From the NCBI GenBank assembly GCA_029238785.1, contig JAQWFN010000003.1:1-64000 (forward strand): 64,000 nt of DNA, in the 5' to 3' direction. The notes under the pieces were generated by a model that worked only from the letters and a program-made list of their open reading frames with translations, searched no databases and had not been told where the DNA came from. Shown here piece by piece: positions 52,900-63,481 of the stretch. The stretch comes from Flavobacteriales bacterium. Its GTDB lineage: Bacteria > Bacteroidota > Bacteroidia > Flavobacteriales_D > Sanyastnellaceae. Position numbers and translations under genes: made by a program. Each line of letters starts with the position of its first letter. Position 1 is the first letter of the stretch.

Positions 52900-53409
52900 G
52901 TGATGTATTAAAGGCGTGCTGATGCACAAAAACAAATAAGGATTCTTAAAAAAATAAAATCACTCACTGTCTTATTGGAAAAGACGAACGCCTCTTCCTA
53001 GAAAATAGTTGTGCTTCTAAGGCTAACATAAGCGCCCTTAAGCCGGTGAATTGAAGGTCTTTCAATGCATCTAAATTTTGTGCAATTCTAACTAATTTTT
53101 TTAATCCTACGAACAAGTGAATATGAAGTTTTTTTTTGTGCGTTTTTGGGGGTTATCTTGTTTATTTTCAGATGATTAAGTTTATATAGGGATTCCTTTT
53201 TAATGCCCTATTTCTATACTTTCGCTTAACATCAGTGTTCATTTCAATCAAAATGTCCTCGGTTTCTGTTGAATTAAATCCCATCCTTTCCCTTAGCACT
53301 GCACCCTTGATTGACTATTCCTAAATGCGGCTGCTTTAATCACAATGGGCGTTTTCTTTTCCTTATTAAAGTCGTACTTTTGTGGCTCAATTTTCTTGGG
53401 AAACCTCTT
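52900..53409. other. Divergent intergenic region between speA and the purF-like gene
   Basis: About 510 bases of AT-rich DNA separating two divergent genes. No convincing small ORF: the ATG at 53122 opens only about 16 codons. A TAnnTTTG element sits at 53375-53382. No clear purine-type riboswitch or other structured leader was recognised. The rest probably holds the two promoters. Confidence 0.5.
53375..53382 (+). promoter_or_regulatory. Candidate -7 element for the purF-like gene
   Basis: TACTTTTG, an exact TAnnTTTG match, ending 27 bases before the ATG at 53410, and supporting that start rather than an upstream one. Confidence 0.45.
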
Positions 53410-55308
53410 ATGAGTGATGCAATCAAGCACGAGTGCGGAATAGCACTTCTCCGATTGAAGCAACCGCTTCAATATTACCTCGACAAATACGGGACATCTT
53501 TTTACGGCCTTTCAAAAATGTACCTCCTGATGGAGAAACAACACAACCGCGGTCAAGATGGGGTTGGTTTGGCCAACATCAAACTCGATATCCCTGCTGG
53601 AAGAAGATACATTTCTCGAGTGCGATCGGTTGATGAAAAGCCCATTCAAGACGTTTTTGCCAAAGTAAACCAGCGTTTTGACGAAATTCAAGATCGTCCA
53701 GACTTGCTGAACGATGTGGAGTACCTCAAAAAAAACTACGCTTTCACCGGTGAATTGTTTCTCGGACACTTGCGCTACGGAACCTACGGGAAAAACGAAA
53801 TAGAAAATTGTCACCCCTTCCTTCGTCAAAACAACTGGAAAACAAGAAACTTGGTGGTTGCAGGAAACTTCAACCTCACCAATGTAGACGAGCTCTTCGG
53901 TTTGTTGGTTGAACTGGGCCAGCATCCGAAAGAAAAAGCCGACACCGTAACGGTGCTTGAAAAAATCGGACACTTTCTCGACGAAGCCAATGAGGAACTT
54001 TTTCAGCGCTTCAAAATGCAGGGTTATAACAATGCTCAAATAACTGAACTCATTGCTAAAAACCTGAATATCGCCGAAATCTTAAAGGCCTCTGCTGCTT
54101 CTTGGGATGGCGGTTATGCCATGGCCGGTCTCGTTGGTCATGGAGACGCCTTCGTTTTACGCGATCCAAGTGGAATTAGACCGGCTTATCATTATGAAGA
54201 TGACGAGGTGGTGGTGGTTGCTTCTGAGCGACCAGTAATCCAGACCGCCTTTAACGTACCTTTTGAAGAGGTGCATGAATTAAAGCCCGGACATGCCATC
54301 ATCATCAAAAAAGATGGAAAAGTTAGCATTGAACAAGTAAGAGAGCCGCTCGAAAGAAAAGCCTGCTCCTTTGAACGCATTTACTTCTCTCGTGGAAACG
54401 ATAAAGACATCTACAACGAGCGAAAAAAACTAGGAAACTTGATTGTTCCGCGCGTGCTTGACTTTATTGACCACGACTTAAGAAACTCCGTGTTCTCTTT
54501 CATCCCAAATACCGCAGAAACCTCCTTTCTAGGCATGGTGAAAGGGCTTGAAGATTACTTGAACGAAGTGAAATTCCGCAAAATTCAAGCTTTGGGAAGT
54601 AATCCCGGTGAAGCTGAATTAAGAGATATTCTAAGCATTCGTCCGCGAGTAGAAAAAATCGCCCTGAAAGACGCTAAGCTGAGAACCTTCATTACTCAAG
54701 ATAGTGCTCGAGACGACATGGTTGCTCATGTTTACGACATCACCTATGGCACCGTCAATCGCGGTACAGATAACTTGGTGATGATCGACGACAGTATTGT
54801 TCGCGGTACAACCTTGAAGAAATCAATCATTCGAATTCTCGATCGTCTTGGCCCTAAACGAATTGTTGTTGTTTCCTCTGCCCCTCAAATTCGTTTTCCT
54901 GACTGTTACGGTATTGACATGGCCAAAATGGGCGACTTTATTGCTTTCCAAGCCGCGGTAGCTCTTTTGAAAGAACGTGGTGAAGAGGAAAAACTGAACA
55001 TCATCTACAGAAAATGTAAAGACCAAGAACACTTGCCCAAGGAACAAGTGAAGAACTATGTGAAAGAGGTTTATGAGACTTTGAAGTATGAAGATGTTTC
55101 TCAGAAAATTTCAGAGCTTTTAACACCACCGGGAATTCATGCGGAAGTTCGTGTGATATACCAAACGGTAGAAGACCTACACAAAGCTTGTCCTGAAAAC
55201 CCTGGAGACTGGTACTTCACCGGAAATTATCCAACCGCAGGAGGTAATAAGGTTGTGAACAAGGCTTTCATGAACTACATGGAGGGCAAAAACGAGCGTG
55301 CATACTAA
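53410..55308 (+). CDS. Amidophosphoribosyltransferase (long Bacteroidota form)
   Basis: A 632-residue class II glutamine amidotransferase with a phosphoribosyltransferase domain. The nucleophile is C9 (HECGIALL), which would be exposed by cleavage of an eight-residue propeptide. The amidotransferase half (9-300) includes RGQDGVG, LGHLRYGTYG and a large insertion, and the PRTase half has VMIDDSIVRGTT as the PRPP loop. Glutamine and PRPP give phosphoribosylamine, the first step of purine synthesis. Bacteroidota carry such a long form besides the usual purF, so it may be the second copy; symbol not assigned. Confidence 0.9.
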   Translation: MSDAIKHECGIALLRLKQPLQYYLDKYGTSFYGLSKMYLLMEKQHNRGQDGVGLANIKLDIPAGRRYISRVRSVDEKPIQDVFAKVNQRFDEIQDRPDLLNDVEYLKKNYAFTGELFLGHLRYGTYGKNEIENCHPFLRQNNWKTRNLVVAGNFNLTNVDELFGLLVELGQHPKEKADTVTVLEKIGHFLDEANEELFQRFKMQGYNNAQITELIAKNLNIAEILKASAASWDGGYAMAGLVGHGDAFVLRDPSGIRPAYHYEDDEVVVVASERPVIQTAFNVPFEEVHELKPGHAIIIKKDGKVSIEQVREPLERKACSFERIYFSRGNDKDIYNERKKLGNLIVPRVLDFIDHDLRNSVFSFIPNTAETSFLGMVKGLEDYLNEVKFRKIQALGSNPGEAELRDILSIRPRVEKIALKDAKLRTFITQDSARDDMVAHVYDITYGTVNRGTDNLVMIDDSIVRGTTLKKSIIRILDRLGPKRIVVVSSAPQIRFPDCYGIDMAKMGDFIAFQAAVALLKERGEEEKLNIIYRKCKDQEHLPKEQVKNYVKEVYETLKYEDVSQKISELLTPPGIHAEVRVIYQTVEDLHKACPENPGDWYFTGNYPTAGGNKVVNKAFMNYMEGKNERAY

Positions 55309-55389
55309 GCATTGAACTGCAATATTTACTGCGCTTTTTGTTTTTTTTGGTGATGAAAAAAACTCATTTTTGTTGTCTAACGGCAGGAA

Positions 55390-58311
55390 ATGAGAAAATT
55401 ACTTTTGTACTTTTTTTTCATCATCTCTACTTCTTTTTGCGCTGCTCAAAGTGTGCGTATCAACGAAGTGCAAGCTTCTAATGCTACAAGTTTTCTAGAT
55501 AACGCAGGTGATTTCGACGATTGGATAGAACTCTACAACGCCAGCGACGAAGAAATTTACCTCAACGGCTGGCACCTTTCTGACGACCCGAATAACCTCA
55601 CAAAATGGATCTTTCCAGATGAACCTGAGATAGAACTTGAACCTGGTGAATTCCTTATTCTTATTGCTGATGGCGAAGAAGATGAAGGTGTTTTTCATCT
55701 CAACTTCTCACTCAGTCAAACAGGAGAACAACTCTTTCTCTCTCAACAAATAGGTACTCCCGTTCATCAAGTTCTCTATGAATTTAATTGGCAAGATTAT
55801 TCTTGGGGTTACGACGAAAATAATAATTGGGGGCTCTTGGAGCAAGCTAGTCCAGATAACCAAAACATAGGTGTTTCTCTGAACGGTAGCGCAAACTCAG
55901 CAGTATATAGTCAGGTCGGCGCTTTGCTCTCGTCACCATTTGAGCTTAGCCTTAGCGCTGCGCCCGGAGCCAATATTTACTATACAACAGACGGAACAAT
56001 TCCAGACGAGTCTAGCGCCCTGTATAGCACTCCTATTCCTATTTCTGAAAACACCACCGTTAGAAGCAGGGTTTTTGAAGCAGGAAAACACCCCTCGAAA
56101 ATGGCCGCCCAAAGTTATCTTTTCGAAAACAACATCAATAACCCCATAATTCATTTGGCCTGCGACCCTGCAATGTTTAACGGACCAGAAGGCATTGATA
56201 ACAACGCCTTTTCTAATACTGAAATAATGGTAGACGCCGCGTTTTTTGATGAACTCGGAATTCAAAGTCACCAACAAATGATGGGGCTCAAAGTACACGC
56301 TGCTGATTTTAGAGATCAACGCAGTTTCCGACTTTATGCTCGGGGTGAATATGGTGAAAGTGTGCTCAACATGCCCGTTTTCAACGATCGAGATTACAAC
56401 GATTACAAACGTTTAATCCTCAGAAATTCAGGAAACGACGGCATTGAAATCGCCGGAGCTGGACTTCGAGATGTGCTCATTCATGATTTGTACAGAAGCA
56501 TTGACGATACCTACGGCGTTTCAGCGTCTAAGGCCGTAAATCTCTTCGTCAATGGTGAGTTCTGGGGCTTGTATAACCTTCGTGAACGTCAAGACCGCCA
56601 TTGGCTGCGGAGCGTCTACGGTATTGAAGAAGATGAAGTTGATTTCTTGGAAAGAACCGCAGGAGAACCCGACACGAGAGACGAACTTGCGGGAGATTGG
56701 GACGACTTTGATCTTTTCGAACAATCGGCCATTGATCTCGATTTGAGTGATGATGAAAACTACAACTCCTTCATCCAACAAATGAACTTGAGAAACTTCA
56801 TCGACTATCAAGCTTTGGAGATTTACATCGTTAACCAAGACTGGCTGAGCAACAACATGAAGTTCCACAAAACCCACGACCCTGAGGGAAAATGGAATTG
56901 GGTAATTTGGGATACCGATTGGGGCTTTGGTACCTACTACCCCGCCTACCCTCACGGTTTTCCTACATGGAATGCACTTAATTTTGCCACGTCCATTTGG
57001 GGCGGATGGACCACCGATGTAGAAACCGAATTGCTCCAAAACCTCATCGAGAACGAATCCTTCGTTGCTGATTTCAGCACAAGAAGTGCCGATCTCATGA
57101 ACAGTTATTTAAAGCCTGAACGGGTCATCAATCAACTGCTTGTTCGAAAGGAAATCATAGAAGCTGATGTCCCTCGCCAATTAGAACAATGGGGAGGAAC
57201 CATGAGTAACTGGGAGGCTGAAACAGAATACATGGCCAGTTTTATTGCAGACCGAGCCTTCAATAACCGCCAACACTACGCAGAAAAGTTTGGTCTTGGC
57301 GAAATTCTAGAAATCACGCTCAATGACATGCCTCAAAACGCGGGTTATATTGAAGTGAATACCATCGAAACAGATGAAATGCCTTGGTCGGGATACTACT
57401 TCCAAAACCTTCCGGTTCGCCTAAAAGCAATGCCATTCCCTGGTTTCATCTTCGACCATTGGGAAGGCGATAACATTTCAAATCCCTTGAATAGTGAGAT
57501 CATCATCAACATAGAAGAAAGCCCTAATCTCACGGCTGTTTATTTGATCAATGAAGATGAAGTCAACCCCATCATCAACGAAATCAAACACGCTTCTGGA
57601 GGCATAAATAACCCCGGAGATTGGGTTGAACTGTATAACCCTTCAAACACCCCTTTAGACATCAGCGCTTGGGTTTTTTGCGCAAATAACGACTGCTTTG
57701 AACTCCCAGAAGAAAGCGTCATTCCAGCCCAGAGCTTCATCATCCTTGCTCAAAACTTGGCAGATTTTCAAAGCCAATATCCTGGAGTCGCTGTTTTAAA
57801 CACTCAATTCGAATTTGGTTTAAGTCAAAATGAAGAACTGCTCACCTTAAGTGATGATCAAGGTTTTTTAAGAGACGTGGTCGATTATGAAACGGTAAGT
57901 CCTTGGCCTTCTCCTGTGCTTCAAAACCACAGCATCGAACTTATTGATCCCGTATTAGATAATTCCTTAGGAGAAAACTGGATGACACAAGCTAAGCTGC
58001 CTTTCGGCTCACCAGGTGTGGAAAATGTACTTATTCCTATAAACGTGGAAAACCTTGATGCACAAGCCATAAAGGTGTTTCCCAATCCCTTTTCTGATTT
58101 TCTCTCACTTCAGCTACGTGATCTTCCAAAAGGCAATTACGAGCTTTCTGTGCGTGATTTATTGGGGCAAACTGTTCATCAATTAGCACAATACATTGGT
58201 GGAGATGAGCTCATTATCCTTAGAGATTTGGACAACTTAAGTCCCGGGGTTTACCTCCTTGAAATAAGCAATGGTACAAGCAGTTTTCAGGTGAAGGTCT
58301 TAAAAAGATAG
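55390..58311 (+). CDS. CotH-kinase-type secreted protein with lamin-tail domains and T9SS sorting domain
   Basis: A 973-residue exported protein. Signal peptide (ends near residue 19, FCAAQ), lamin-tail domain 1 (about 22-130, RINEVQASNATS...), chitobiase-like C-terminal beta domain (about 180-240, ANIYYTTDGTIPD), CotH kinase-like domain (about 265-600, with LRNSGNDGIEIAG, GEFWGLYNLRERQDRHW and WVIWDTDWGFGTY), lamin-tail domain 2 (about 715-820) and a type A T9SS sorting domain (VFPNPFSDFLSLQL...). CotH-like domains can phosphorylate secreted proteins, but activity here is unknown. Surface-exposed or secreted. Confidence 0.9.
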   Translation: MRKLLLYFFFIISTSFCAAQSVRINEVQASNATSFLDNAGDFDDWIELYNASDEEIYLNGWHLSDDPNNLTKWIFPDEPEIELEPGEFLILIADGEEDEGVFHLNFSLSQTGEQLFLSQQIGTPVHQVLYEFNWQDYSWGYDENNNWGLLEQASPDNQNIGVSLNGSANSAVYSQVGALLSSPFELSLSAAPGANIYYTTDGTIPDESSALYSTPIPISENTTVRSRVFEAGKHPSKMAAQSYLFENNINNPIIHLACDPAMFNGPEGIDNNAFSNTEIMVDAAFFDELGIQSHQQMMGLKVHAADFRDQRSFRLYARGEYGESVLNMPVFNDRDYNDYKRLILRNSGNDGIEIAGAGLRDVLIHDLYRSIDDTYGVSASKAVNLFVNGEFWGLYNLRERQDRHWLRSVYGIEEDEVDFLERTAGEPDTRDELAGDWDDFDLFEQSAIDLDLSDDENYNSFIQQMNLRNFIDYQALEIYIVNQDWLSNNMKFHKTHDPEGKWNWVIWDTDWGFGTYYPAYPHGFPTWNALNFATSIWGGWTTDVETELLQNLIENESFVADFSTRSADLMNSYLKPERVINQLLVRKEIIEADVPRQLEQWGGTMSNWEAETEYMASFIADRAFNNRQHYAEKFGLGEILEITLNDMPQNAGYIEVNTIETDEMPWSGYYFQNLPVRLKAMPFPGFIFDHWEGDNISNPLNSEIIINIEESPNLTAVYLINEDEVNPIINEIKHASGGINNPGDWVELYNPSNTPLDISAWVFCANNDCFELPEESVIPAQSFIILAQNLADFQSQYPGVAVLNTQFEFGLSQNEELLTLSDDQGFLRDVVDYETVSPWPSPVLQNHSIELIDPVLDNSLGENWMTQAKLPFGSPGVENVLIPINVENLDAQAIKVFPNPFSDFLSLQLRDLPKGNYELSVRDLLGQTVHQLAQYIGGDELIILRDLDNLSPGVYLLEISNGTSSFQVKVLKR

Positions 58312-58471
58312 CACTTGCCGTTCTGCTTTTTGTGGCCAGAGAACCCTATTGCCCGATGAAAAGAAATGCTTTTCAAAGCGCAAAAGCCCTTAGCTTCCCA
58401 AGAGCACTCTTCTTCACGCCTCGAAACGAATACAAAAAAGCCTTAATTTTAGACATCAAACGCCATTTCTC

Positions 58472-60886
58472 ATGAGAATTACGCTACTTCTGTTCTTTAC
58501 CTTTTGTTTGAGTTTAACGGGCCTCACCCAAAACGAACGATATGGATGTCATTTCTTTAAGAATGTCCACGCTCATCCAAAACCAAAAAAGCTCACTCCA
58601 GCACAACTAAAGGATTTGGAAAACAGCATTGCACGGAGCGATACCTTCAATATTGTGAAGTACACCATTGAGCTTGATGTTACCGATTATCAAGGCCAAT
58701 ACATTGAAGGAAACACGCAAGTGGCCTTCGAAGCGCTTTTCCCTAACCGTACAAACATCACTTTTGATCTTAAATCGCTTTCGGTAGATAGTGTGCTGTA
58801 CGAAGGGCAAACATTGGCCTTTTCGCAATTCGACGATCTGCTCCGTGTTGTTTTTCCTGAAGCCCTCCCGCAAAATGAAGAAAAATCGGTCCAAGTATTC
58901 TACCAGGGCATCCCTTATCAAGATCCCACTTGGGGCGGATTCTATCATGAGCAAGAATACATTTATAACCTCGGAATTGGACTTACCACCATCCCTCCCA
59001 ACTTCGGTAAGGTTTGGTACCCGTGTTTCGACACCTTTGTTGAACGCGCTACTTATGAATACCTCATCACCTCGGCAAATGGAATGCGTGCTTTCTGCCA
59101 AGGCGATTTAGTTGAAGAAAACCTATTAGAAGGCGACACCATTCAACGTCGCTTCGTTTTCGATCACATTATACCAACGCACCTGAGTGCTATAGCTGTA
59201 GCCAATTACCAAACTGATTTTTCCATTCACTCTGGTTTGGAGCAAGACCTCGACGTAACCCTTACCTCAAAGCCTTCTCAAGCAGAAAACATGCAGGCCA
59301 GTTTCAGCGAATTGCCACAAGCCATTGATGCCCTCGAGTGGTGGTGGGGTCCTTACGTTTGGGATCGTGTGGGCTATGTGATTACCACTGATGGAGCGCT
59401 AGAAATTCCACAAAACATCGCGTACCCAGAAAACATGCTCACCGCAGGACAGTTGAGCAATCGTCGTTTGTTAAGCCACGAACTCGGACACCATTGGTGG
59501 GGCGATTTAACCGTAATGCGCTCACACAACGACATGTGGATGAAAGAAGGTCCGGCAGAATACAGTGCCCACCTTGTAACAGAGTGGATTGACGGAAGAG
59601 AAGCGTTTATCGAAGAAGTGAAAGACAATCACCTTTTTGTATTGGAAACTGCGCACAGAGCAGATAACGGTTTTCAGGTACTTTCTCCTATCATTGATGA
59701 AGAGATTTATGGCCGACACACCTACAACAAAGGAGCTAGCGTGATGCACAACCTCCGCGCTTATTTGGGTGATTCTTTGTACCGAAGTGGTTTGAGAAGT
59801 GTTTTAGATACCTATCCCTACGACAACATCACCCCACAACAAATGCGCGACCAATTGACGGCATCCACGGGTGTCGATTGTGGTCCTTTCTTCGAAGCCT
59901 GGGTTTTTCAAGCAGGTTTCTCCGATTTTGTTATCGACTCTGTGAATACCGTTTACTTGCCAGAAGGCATTTATGAACATACCGTTTTCATTCAGCAAAA
60001 ATTAAGAGCAGCAGACAACTTCCACGAAGCTGTTCCGCTCGAAATCTCTGCATATAACTCAGATTTTAGTAAGTTCAACGTGCTGCGAGAAGTCAGCGGA
60101 CAATACAGCCAAGTGAGTTTTACAACGGAATTTAACCCTTTGTACATCGGACTCAATACCAACGGTCTTCTCAACCAAGCTCGAATGGATTACGAGTATT
60201 TTGTAAGTGAACCTTCTGGTGTTCAAAACCTTCCCTATGTAGATTTCCGCGTGGGCGTGAATAACATTACTGATTCTGCACTTGTTCGAATAGAACATCA
60301 TTGGGTAGCACCAGATAACAACAACTTAGCGCCTTACATTGATCTCATCTCTGATGCCCACTACTGGGAAGTAGACGGTGTTTGGAGTCCTGAACTCAAT
60401 CTCGACGCCAGAATTTCTTACATCGCCAACGACGAGTTGGACCTCGACTGGAACATCTCCGGCCAGAATGAAAACAACATGATGTTGGTTTGGCGAGATA
60501 GTCCTGCCGATCCGTGGATCAACTATTACGATTATGAAATGCAAAGCGGTAACCTCTTTAACGGAGGAGGAACAGTGAAAATAGAATTGCTTAGAAAAGG
60601 TCAATATGCCCTAGCAAAAGGCGATTTGGCTGCCGCTTTGGACGAACAAAACGCAGCTTTGGATGTGAGTATTTTCCCAAACCCAAGTTCAAATCGAATT
60701 CAAGTTAAAGGAGCTCCACTTAACGCAAGGTGGAACATTGTGAGCGTTCAAGGACAAAGGGTGATGAATGGAAACGTTCAAAGCGCTGTTCAAAGTATCA
60801 ACATTCAAGACCTGGCTAAAGGAACTTACTTTTTACAAATCATTCAAAACGAAACAAGCAGTACTCATAAATTTGAAGTGATCTGA
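58472..60886 (+). CDS. Secreted M1 family aminopeptidase with T9SS sorting domain
   Basis: An 804-residue zinc metallopeptidase. Signal peptide ending near residue 19 (LTGLTQ), N-terminal beta saddle domain (about 40-220), and the catalytic domain with the substrate-anchor run GALEIPQNIAY (near residue 309) and zinc motif H336-E-L-G-H340, plus E359 (KEGPAEY). After a region of unknown role (about 480-720), the C-terminus has a type A sorting domain (VSIFPNPSSNRIQVKG...), so the enzyme is exported by T9SS. It probably trims extracellular peptides. Confidence 0.93.
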   Translation: MRITLLLFFTFCLSLTGLTQNERYGCHFFKNVHAHPKPKKLTPAQLKDLENSIARSDTFNIVKYTIELDVTDYQGQYIEGNTQVAFEALFPNRTNITFDLKSLSVDSVLYEGQTLAFSQFDDLLRVVFPEALPQNEEKSVQVFYQGIPYQDPTWGGFYHEQEYIYNLGIGLTTIPPNFGKVWYPCFDTFVERATYEYLITSANGMRAFCQGDLVEENLLEGDTIQRRFVFDHIIPTHLSAIAVANYQTDFSIHSGLEQDLDVTLTSKPSQAENMQASFSELPQAIDALEWWWGPYVWDRVGYVITTDGALEIPQNIAYPENMLTAGQLSNRRLLSHELGHHWWGDLTVMRSHNDMWMKEGPAEYSAHLVTEWIDGREAFIEEVKDNHLFVLETAHRADNGFQVLSPIIDEEIYGRHTYNKGASVMHNLRAYLGDSLYRSGLRSVLDTYPYDNITPQQMRDQLTASTGVDCGPFFEAWVFQAGFSDFVIDSVNTVYLPEGIYEHTVFIQQKLRAADNFHEAVPLEISAYNSDFSKFNVLREVSGQYSQVSFTTEFNPLYIGLNTNGLLNQARMDYEYFVSEPSGVQNLPYVDFRVGVNNITDSALVRIEHHWVAPDNNNLAPYIDLISDAHYWEVDGVWSPELNLDARISYIANDELDLDWNISGQNENNMMLVWRDSPADPWINYYDYEMQSGNLFNGGGTVKIELLRKGQYALAKGDLAAALDEQNAALDVSIFPNPSSNRIQVKGAPLNARWNIVSVQGQRVMNGNVQSAVQSINIQDLAKGTYFLQIIQNETSSTHKFEVI

Positions 60887-60977
60887 TCGCATATTTTTAT
60901 GCTGACCCCTGAATTAAAATCTTCGAAAATCAACATTCGTTAATCCTTGTTCGATATTCTTTGCCATCGCAAACGGC

Positions 60978-62003
60978 TCATTCCCCTGCTATAAAACGAA
61001 TCGTCTTAATAATCGCCTCCACCTCTCTAATATATTCTCGTTTATTGAAGTAGGGTGCATAAGCGTAGCCGTCTATTGTAACCAACTCATTGGTGTTGGG
61101 ATTAAGCAGTGAAATGCTGTAAAACGGACCGCCCATAAACTCCCCATCCATTTTCCAAAGACCGCGCACCTCAGAAGCAAATTCTTTGTTGAAAGACACC
61201 TCTTCGTAGGTAGGATAAAATAGGTATTCAGTAGTCATGTAGCTTCCTTCGATGGATCCCGGAACATGAGCTTTAAGCATGGAGTCGCGACGAGAAAGAA
61301 TATAACTTTGAGAGAACAGGGTATCAGACACGTAAGGTGTTTTGTAAACAAAGAAACCCTGTTGCACATCGTGATTACGCCCGCCCTTCAGTCGTGTCAT
61401 TTGCCTGTCAATCCACAAAAAGTCTTCCGTATCTACCTTAATCTCGCAATCCTTGGGAATCGCCATGTACATCTTGTGTTTTGTTTCAAGTGCACGCACA
61501 ATAGGTTCAGACTGGTAGCGCTTGTTCAGGGCACCCAAGCGGTTCAGTTCAGCTTGTTTAAAAGCAGCCAACATGAACTCCCCCTTCTCTTTAACCGCCT
61601 CAATAAAGGCGGCTTCATCTCTCGCAAATACGTGAACAAACACCTGGTCTTTTGCATATTTATTTTGTAGCACTTTCACGCTCGGTTCTTGCGTGTCTAT
61701 CCTTAATTCAATGTCGCCTAAAATCACATTTCTATGGGGCTTCCAGAATCGGTCAAACTGACTAGGATCCACGTGTACTAAATCGAATTCCGTCTCCGCT
61801 TGTGGTAAAAGTGCATAGGACTTGTAAAAGATTTCGCGAAGGGCATCACCGGCTGCTCCGTCAAAATCAGCCTTACTCATGACAACAATAATTTCTCCAG
61901 ATGCTCCAACAAAACCAGGAAGGTATGCCTCGTTAGATGCTTTCTCGTTGCAAGAAAACAGGAGGATTGCTAAGGAAATAATCAGTAAAATTGGCTTTTT
62001 CAT
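60978..62003 (-). CDS. DUF4837 lipoprotein
   Basis: A 341-residue lipoprotein with lipobox LLFSC (Cys18). The mature part matches DUF4837 of Bacteroidota: LPGFVGASGEIIVVM near the start, FKQAELNRLGALNKRYQ in the middle, and FMGGPFYSISLLNPNTNE. The function of the family is unknown. Its ATG overlaps the stop of the MltD-like gene by four bases, suggesting a role in the envelope near peptidoglycan enzymes. Converges with the M1 peptidase gene. Confidence 0.88.
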   Translation of the reverse strand: MKKPILLIISLAILLFSCNEKASNEAYLPGFVGASGEIIVVMSKADFDGAAGDALREIFYKSYALLPQAETEFDLVHVDPSQFDRFWKPHRNVILGDIELRIDTQEPSVKVLQNKYAKDQVFVHVFARDEAAFIEAVKEKGEFMLAAFKQAELNRLGALNKRYQSEPIVRALETKHKMYMAIPKDCEIKVDTEDFLWIDRQMTRLKGGRNHDVQQGFFVYKTPYVSDTLFSQSYILSRRDSMLKAHVPGSIEGSYMTTEYLFYPTYEEVSFNKEFASEVRGLWKMDGEFMGGPFYSISLLNPNTNELVTIDGYAYAPYFNKREYIREVEAIIKTIRFIAGE

Positions 62004-63454
62004 GAGCTTCTCTTTTGAATCTTTAGTTTCTGACCCAATTTCAAGTTCTTACTATTCACTCCGGGGTTGAGTCGTTCGATATCGCTGGAGGATACTCCTG
62101 GGTAAAGCTTGGCAATGTCCCAAAGCGTATCTCCTCTTCTTACCGTATGATAAATATAATCACCTGTTCCATTATCACTAGTCTTCGAATTGATTTTTGG
62201 CGCCTCTTTTGTCGAATTCTTAGCACCGTAAAGCACCAATTTTTGACCCGGCCTTATCATATTTCCACGGAGATTATTCCATGCTCGTAAATCACTCACG
62301 CTAACGCCATTTCGCTGAGCAATAACACCAAGCACATCGCCGCTCCTTACGGTGTAATAAGACTGGCTACCTTTTGCCGCAACACGCTCCTCAATGTATT
62401 CTTCAATGAGCTCTGGTTTATAGTTCAGCATGCTGTCTTTGTAGCTGATGAAGTTCTTGCATTCATCGCGATATAAGCGCAGCACCATAGGCCCTTGATT
62501 TCCCGGAATAACCTTCTTTGTGTAGAGTGGGTTTAACCACACCAACTCTTCTTCGCTCATGTTGGTGTAGGCTGCAATTTGATCAAATCGCAATTTTTCC
62601 CGAACCATAATGGTGTCGCTTTCAAAAAGTCCTATCGACATTCCATCAGGGTAAATGTTGTGTTCTGTGGCGAAGGTCATCGCGTAGTTCACTGCAATAA
62701 AGGCAGGCACATAACCGCGCGTTTCTTTGGGTAAAAAAGGACGAATTCCCCAATAGGTCGTTTTACCTCCGCTTCTTCGAATCGCCTTGTTAACGTTTCC
62801 TGGTCCGGCATTATAAGCTGCCAATGCCAAGAGCCAATCATCGTAGAGCGAGTGGAGTTTTTTGAGATAACGGCAAGCGGCTTCTGTTGCCAAAAGCGGG
62901 TCTGTTCGCTCATCGTAATAAGAATTGACTTCCAAACCATAAGCTTTACCCGTGGCATACATGAATTGCCAGAGTCCAGTAGCTCCAACACGAGATCTTG
63001 CGTGCGGATTGAGGGCAGACTCAACCACAGCCAGGTACTTTAATTCTAAAGGAATGTTGTGTTTGGCTAAATGCTCTTCGAACATTGGGAAGTAGAATTG
63101 CGACACATCGAGCATTCGGCTCATCTGTTTTCTTCTTTTACCCGTATAAAACTGAATGTAGCTCTCTAGTTCAGGACGGTACGCCATATCAATAGGCGTT
63201 TCCATGTCTAGTGCATTTAAGCGATGAACGAGTGTAAGCGAATCCACCGTGGGCACTTCGTCCCAGTCGTATTCATAGACATTAAGGAAACAGGAGTCGA
63301 GTGAAACACAGTTCACAGCAGCGGCCGACTCAAGAAGGAGGCGGTCGATTTCCTCTAAATAGAGTTCAGTACTGTCTGTTACAGCACTTGTTTGCGCGTG
63401 AATCACAGACGAACCCAAAATCAAAGAAAAGAAACACAGAATAGGGATTCTCAT
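62000..63454 (-). CDS. MltD-like lytic transglycosylase with two LysM domains
   Basis: A 484-residue exported muramidase from the ATG at 63454 (MRIPILCFF...); signal peptide ends near residue 21 (HAQ). The SLT domain (about 120-290) has the catalytic E145 in VVESALNP followed by GATGLWQFM. Two LysM peptidoglycan-binding domains lie at the C-terminus (about 380-425, YTVRSGDVLGVIA; and about 440-482, HTVRRGDTLWDIA). It cleaves the glycan chain with formation of 1,6-anhydro-MurNAc. Confidence 0.92.
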   Translation of the reverse strand: MRIPILCFFSLILGSSVIHAQTSAVTDSTELYLEEIDRLLLESAAAVNCVSLDSCFLNVYEYDWDEVPTVDSLTLVHRLNALDMETPIDMAYRPELESYIQFYTGKRRKQMSRMLDVSQFYFPMFEEHLAKHNIPLELKYLAVVESALNPHARSRVGATGLWQFMYATGKAYGLEVNSYYDERTDPLLATEAACRYLKKLHSLYDDWLLALAAYNAGPGNVNKAIRRSGGKTTYWGIRPFLPKETRGYVPAFIAVNYAMTFATEHNIYPDGMSIGLFESDTIMVREKLRFDQIAAYTNMSEEELVWLNPLYTKKVIPGNQGPMVLRLYRDECKNFISYKDSMLNYKPELIEEYIEERVAAKGSQSYYTVRSGDVLGVIAQRNGVSVSDLRAWNNLRGNMIRPGQKLVLYGAKNSTKEAPKINSKTSDNGTGDYIYHTVRRGDTLWDIAKLYPGVSSSDIERLNPGVNSKNLKLGQKLKIQKRSS

Positions 63455-63481
63455 GAAATGACAACGCGGTAAACGCACTAT

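Noticed and set aside
58356-58475. 39-codon ORF just upstream of the M1 peptidase gene, overlapping its start by ATGA
   Set aside because: Arrangement looks coupled, but the peptide has no recognisable feature and the region is short; too weak to call, though a leader peptide cannot be excluded.
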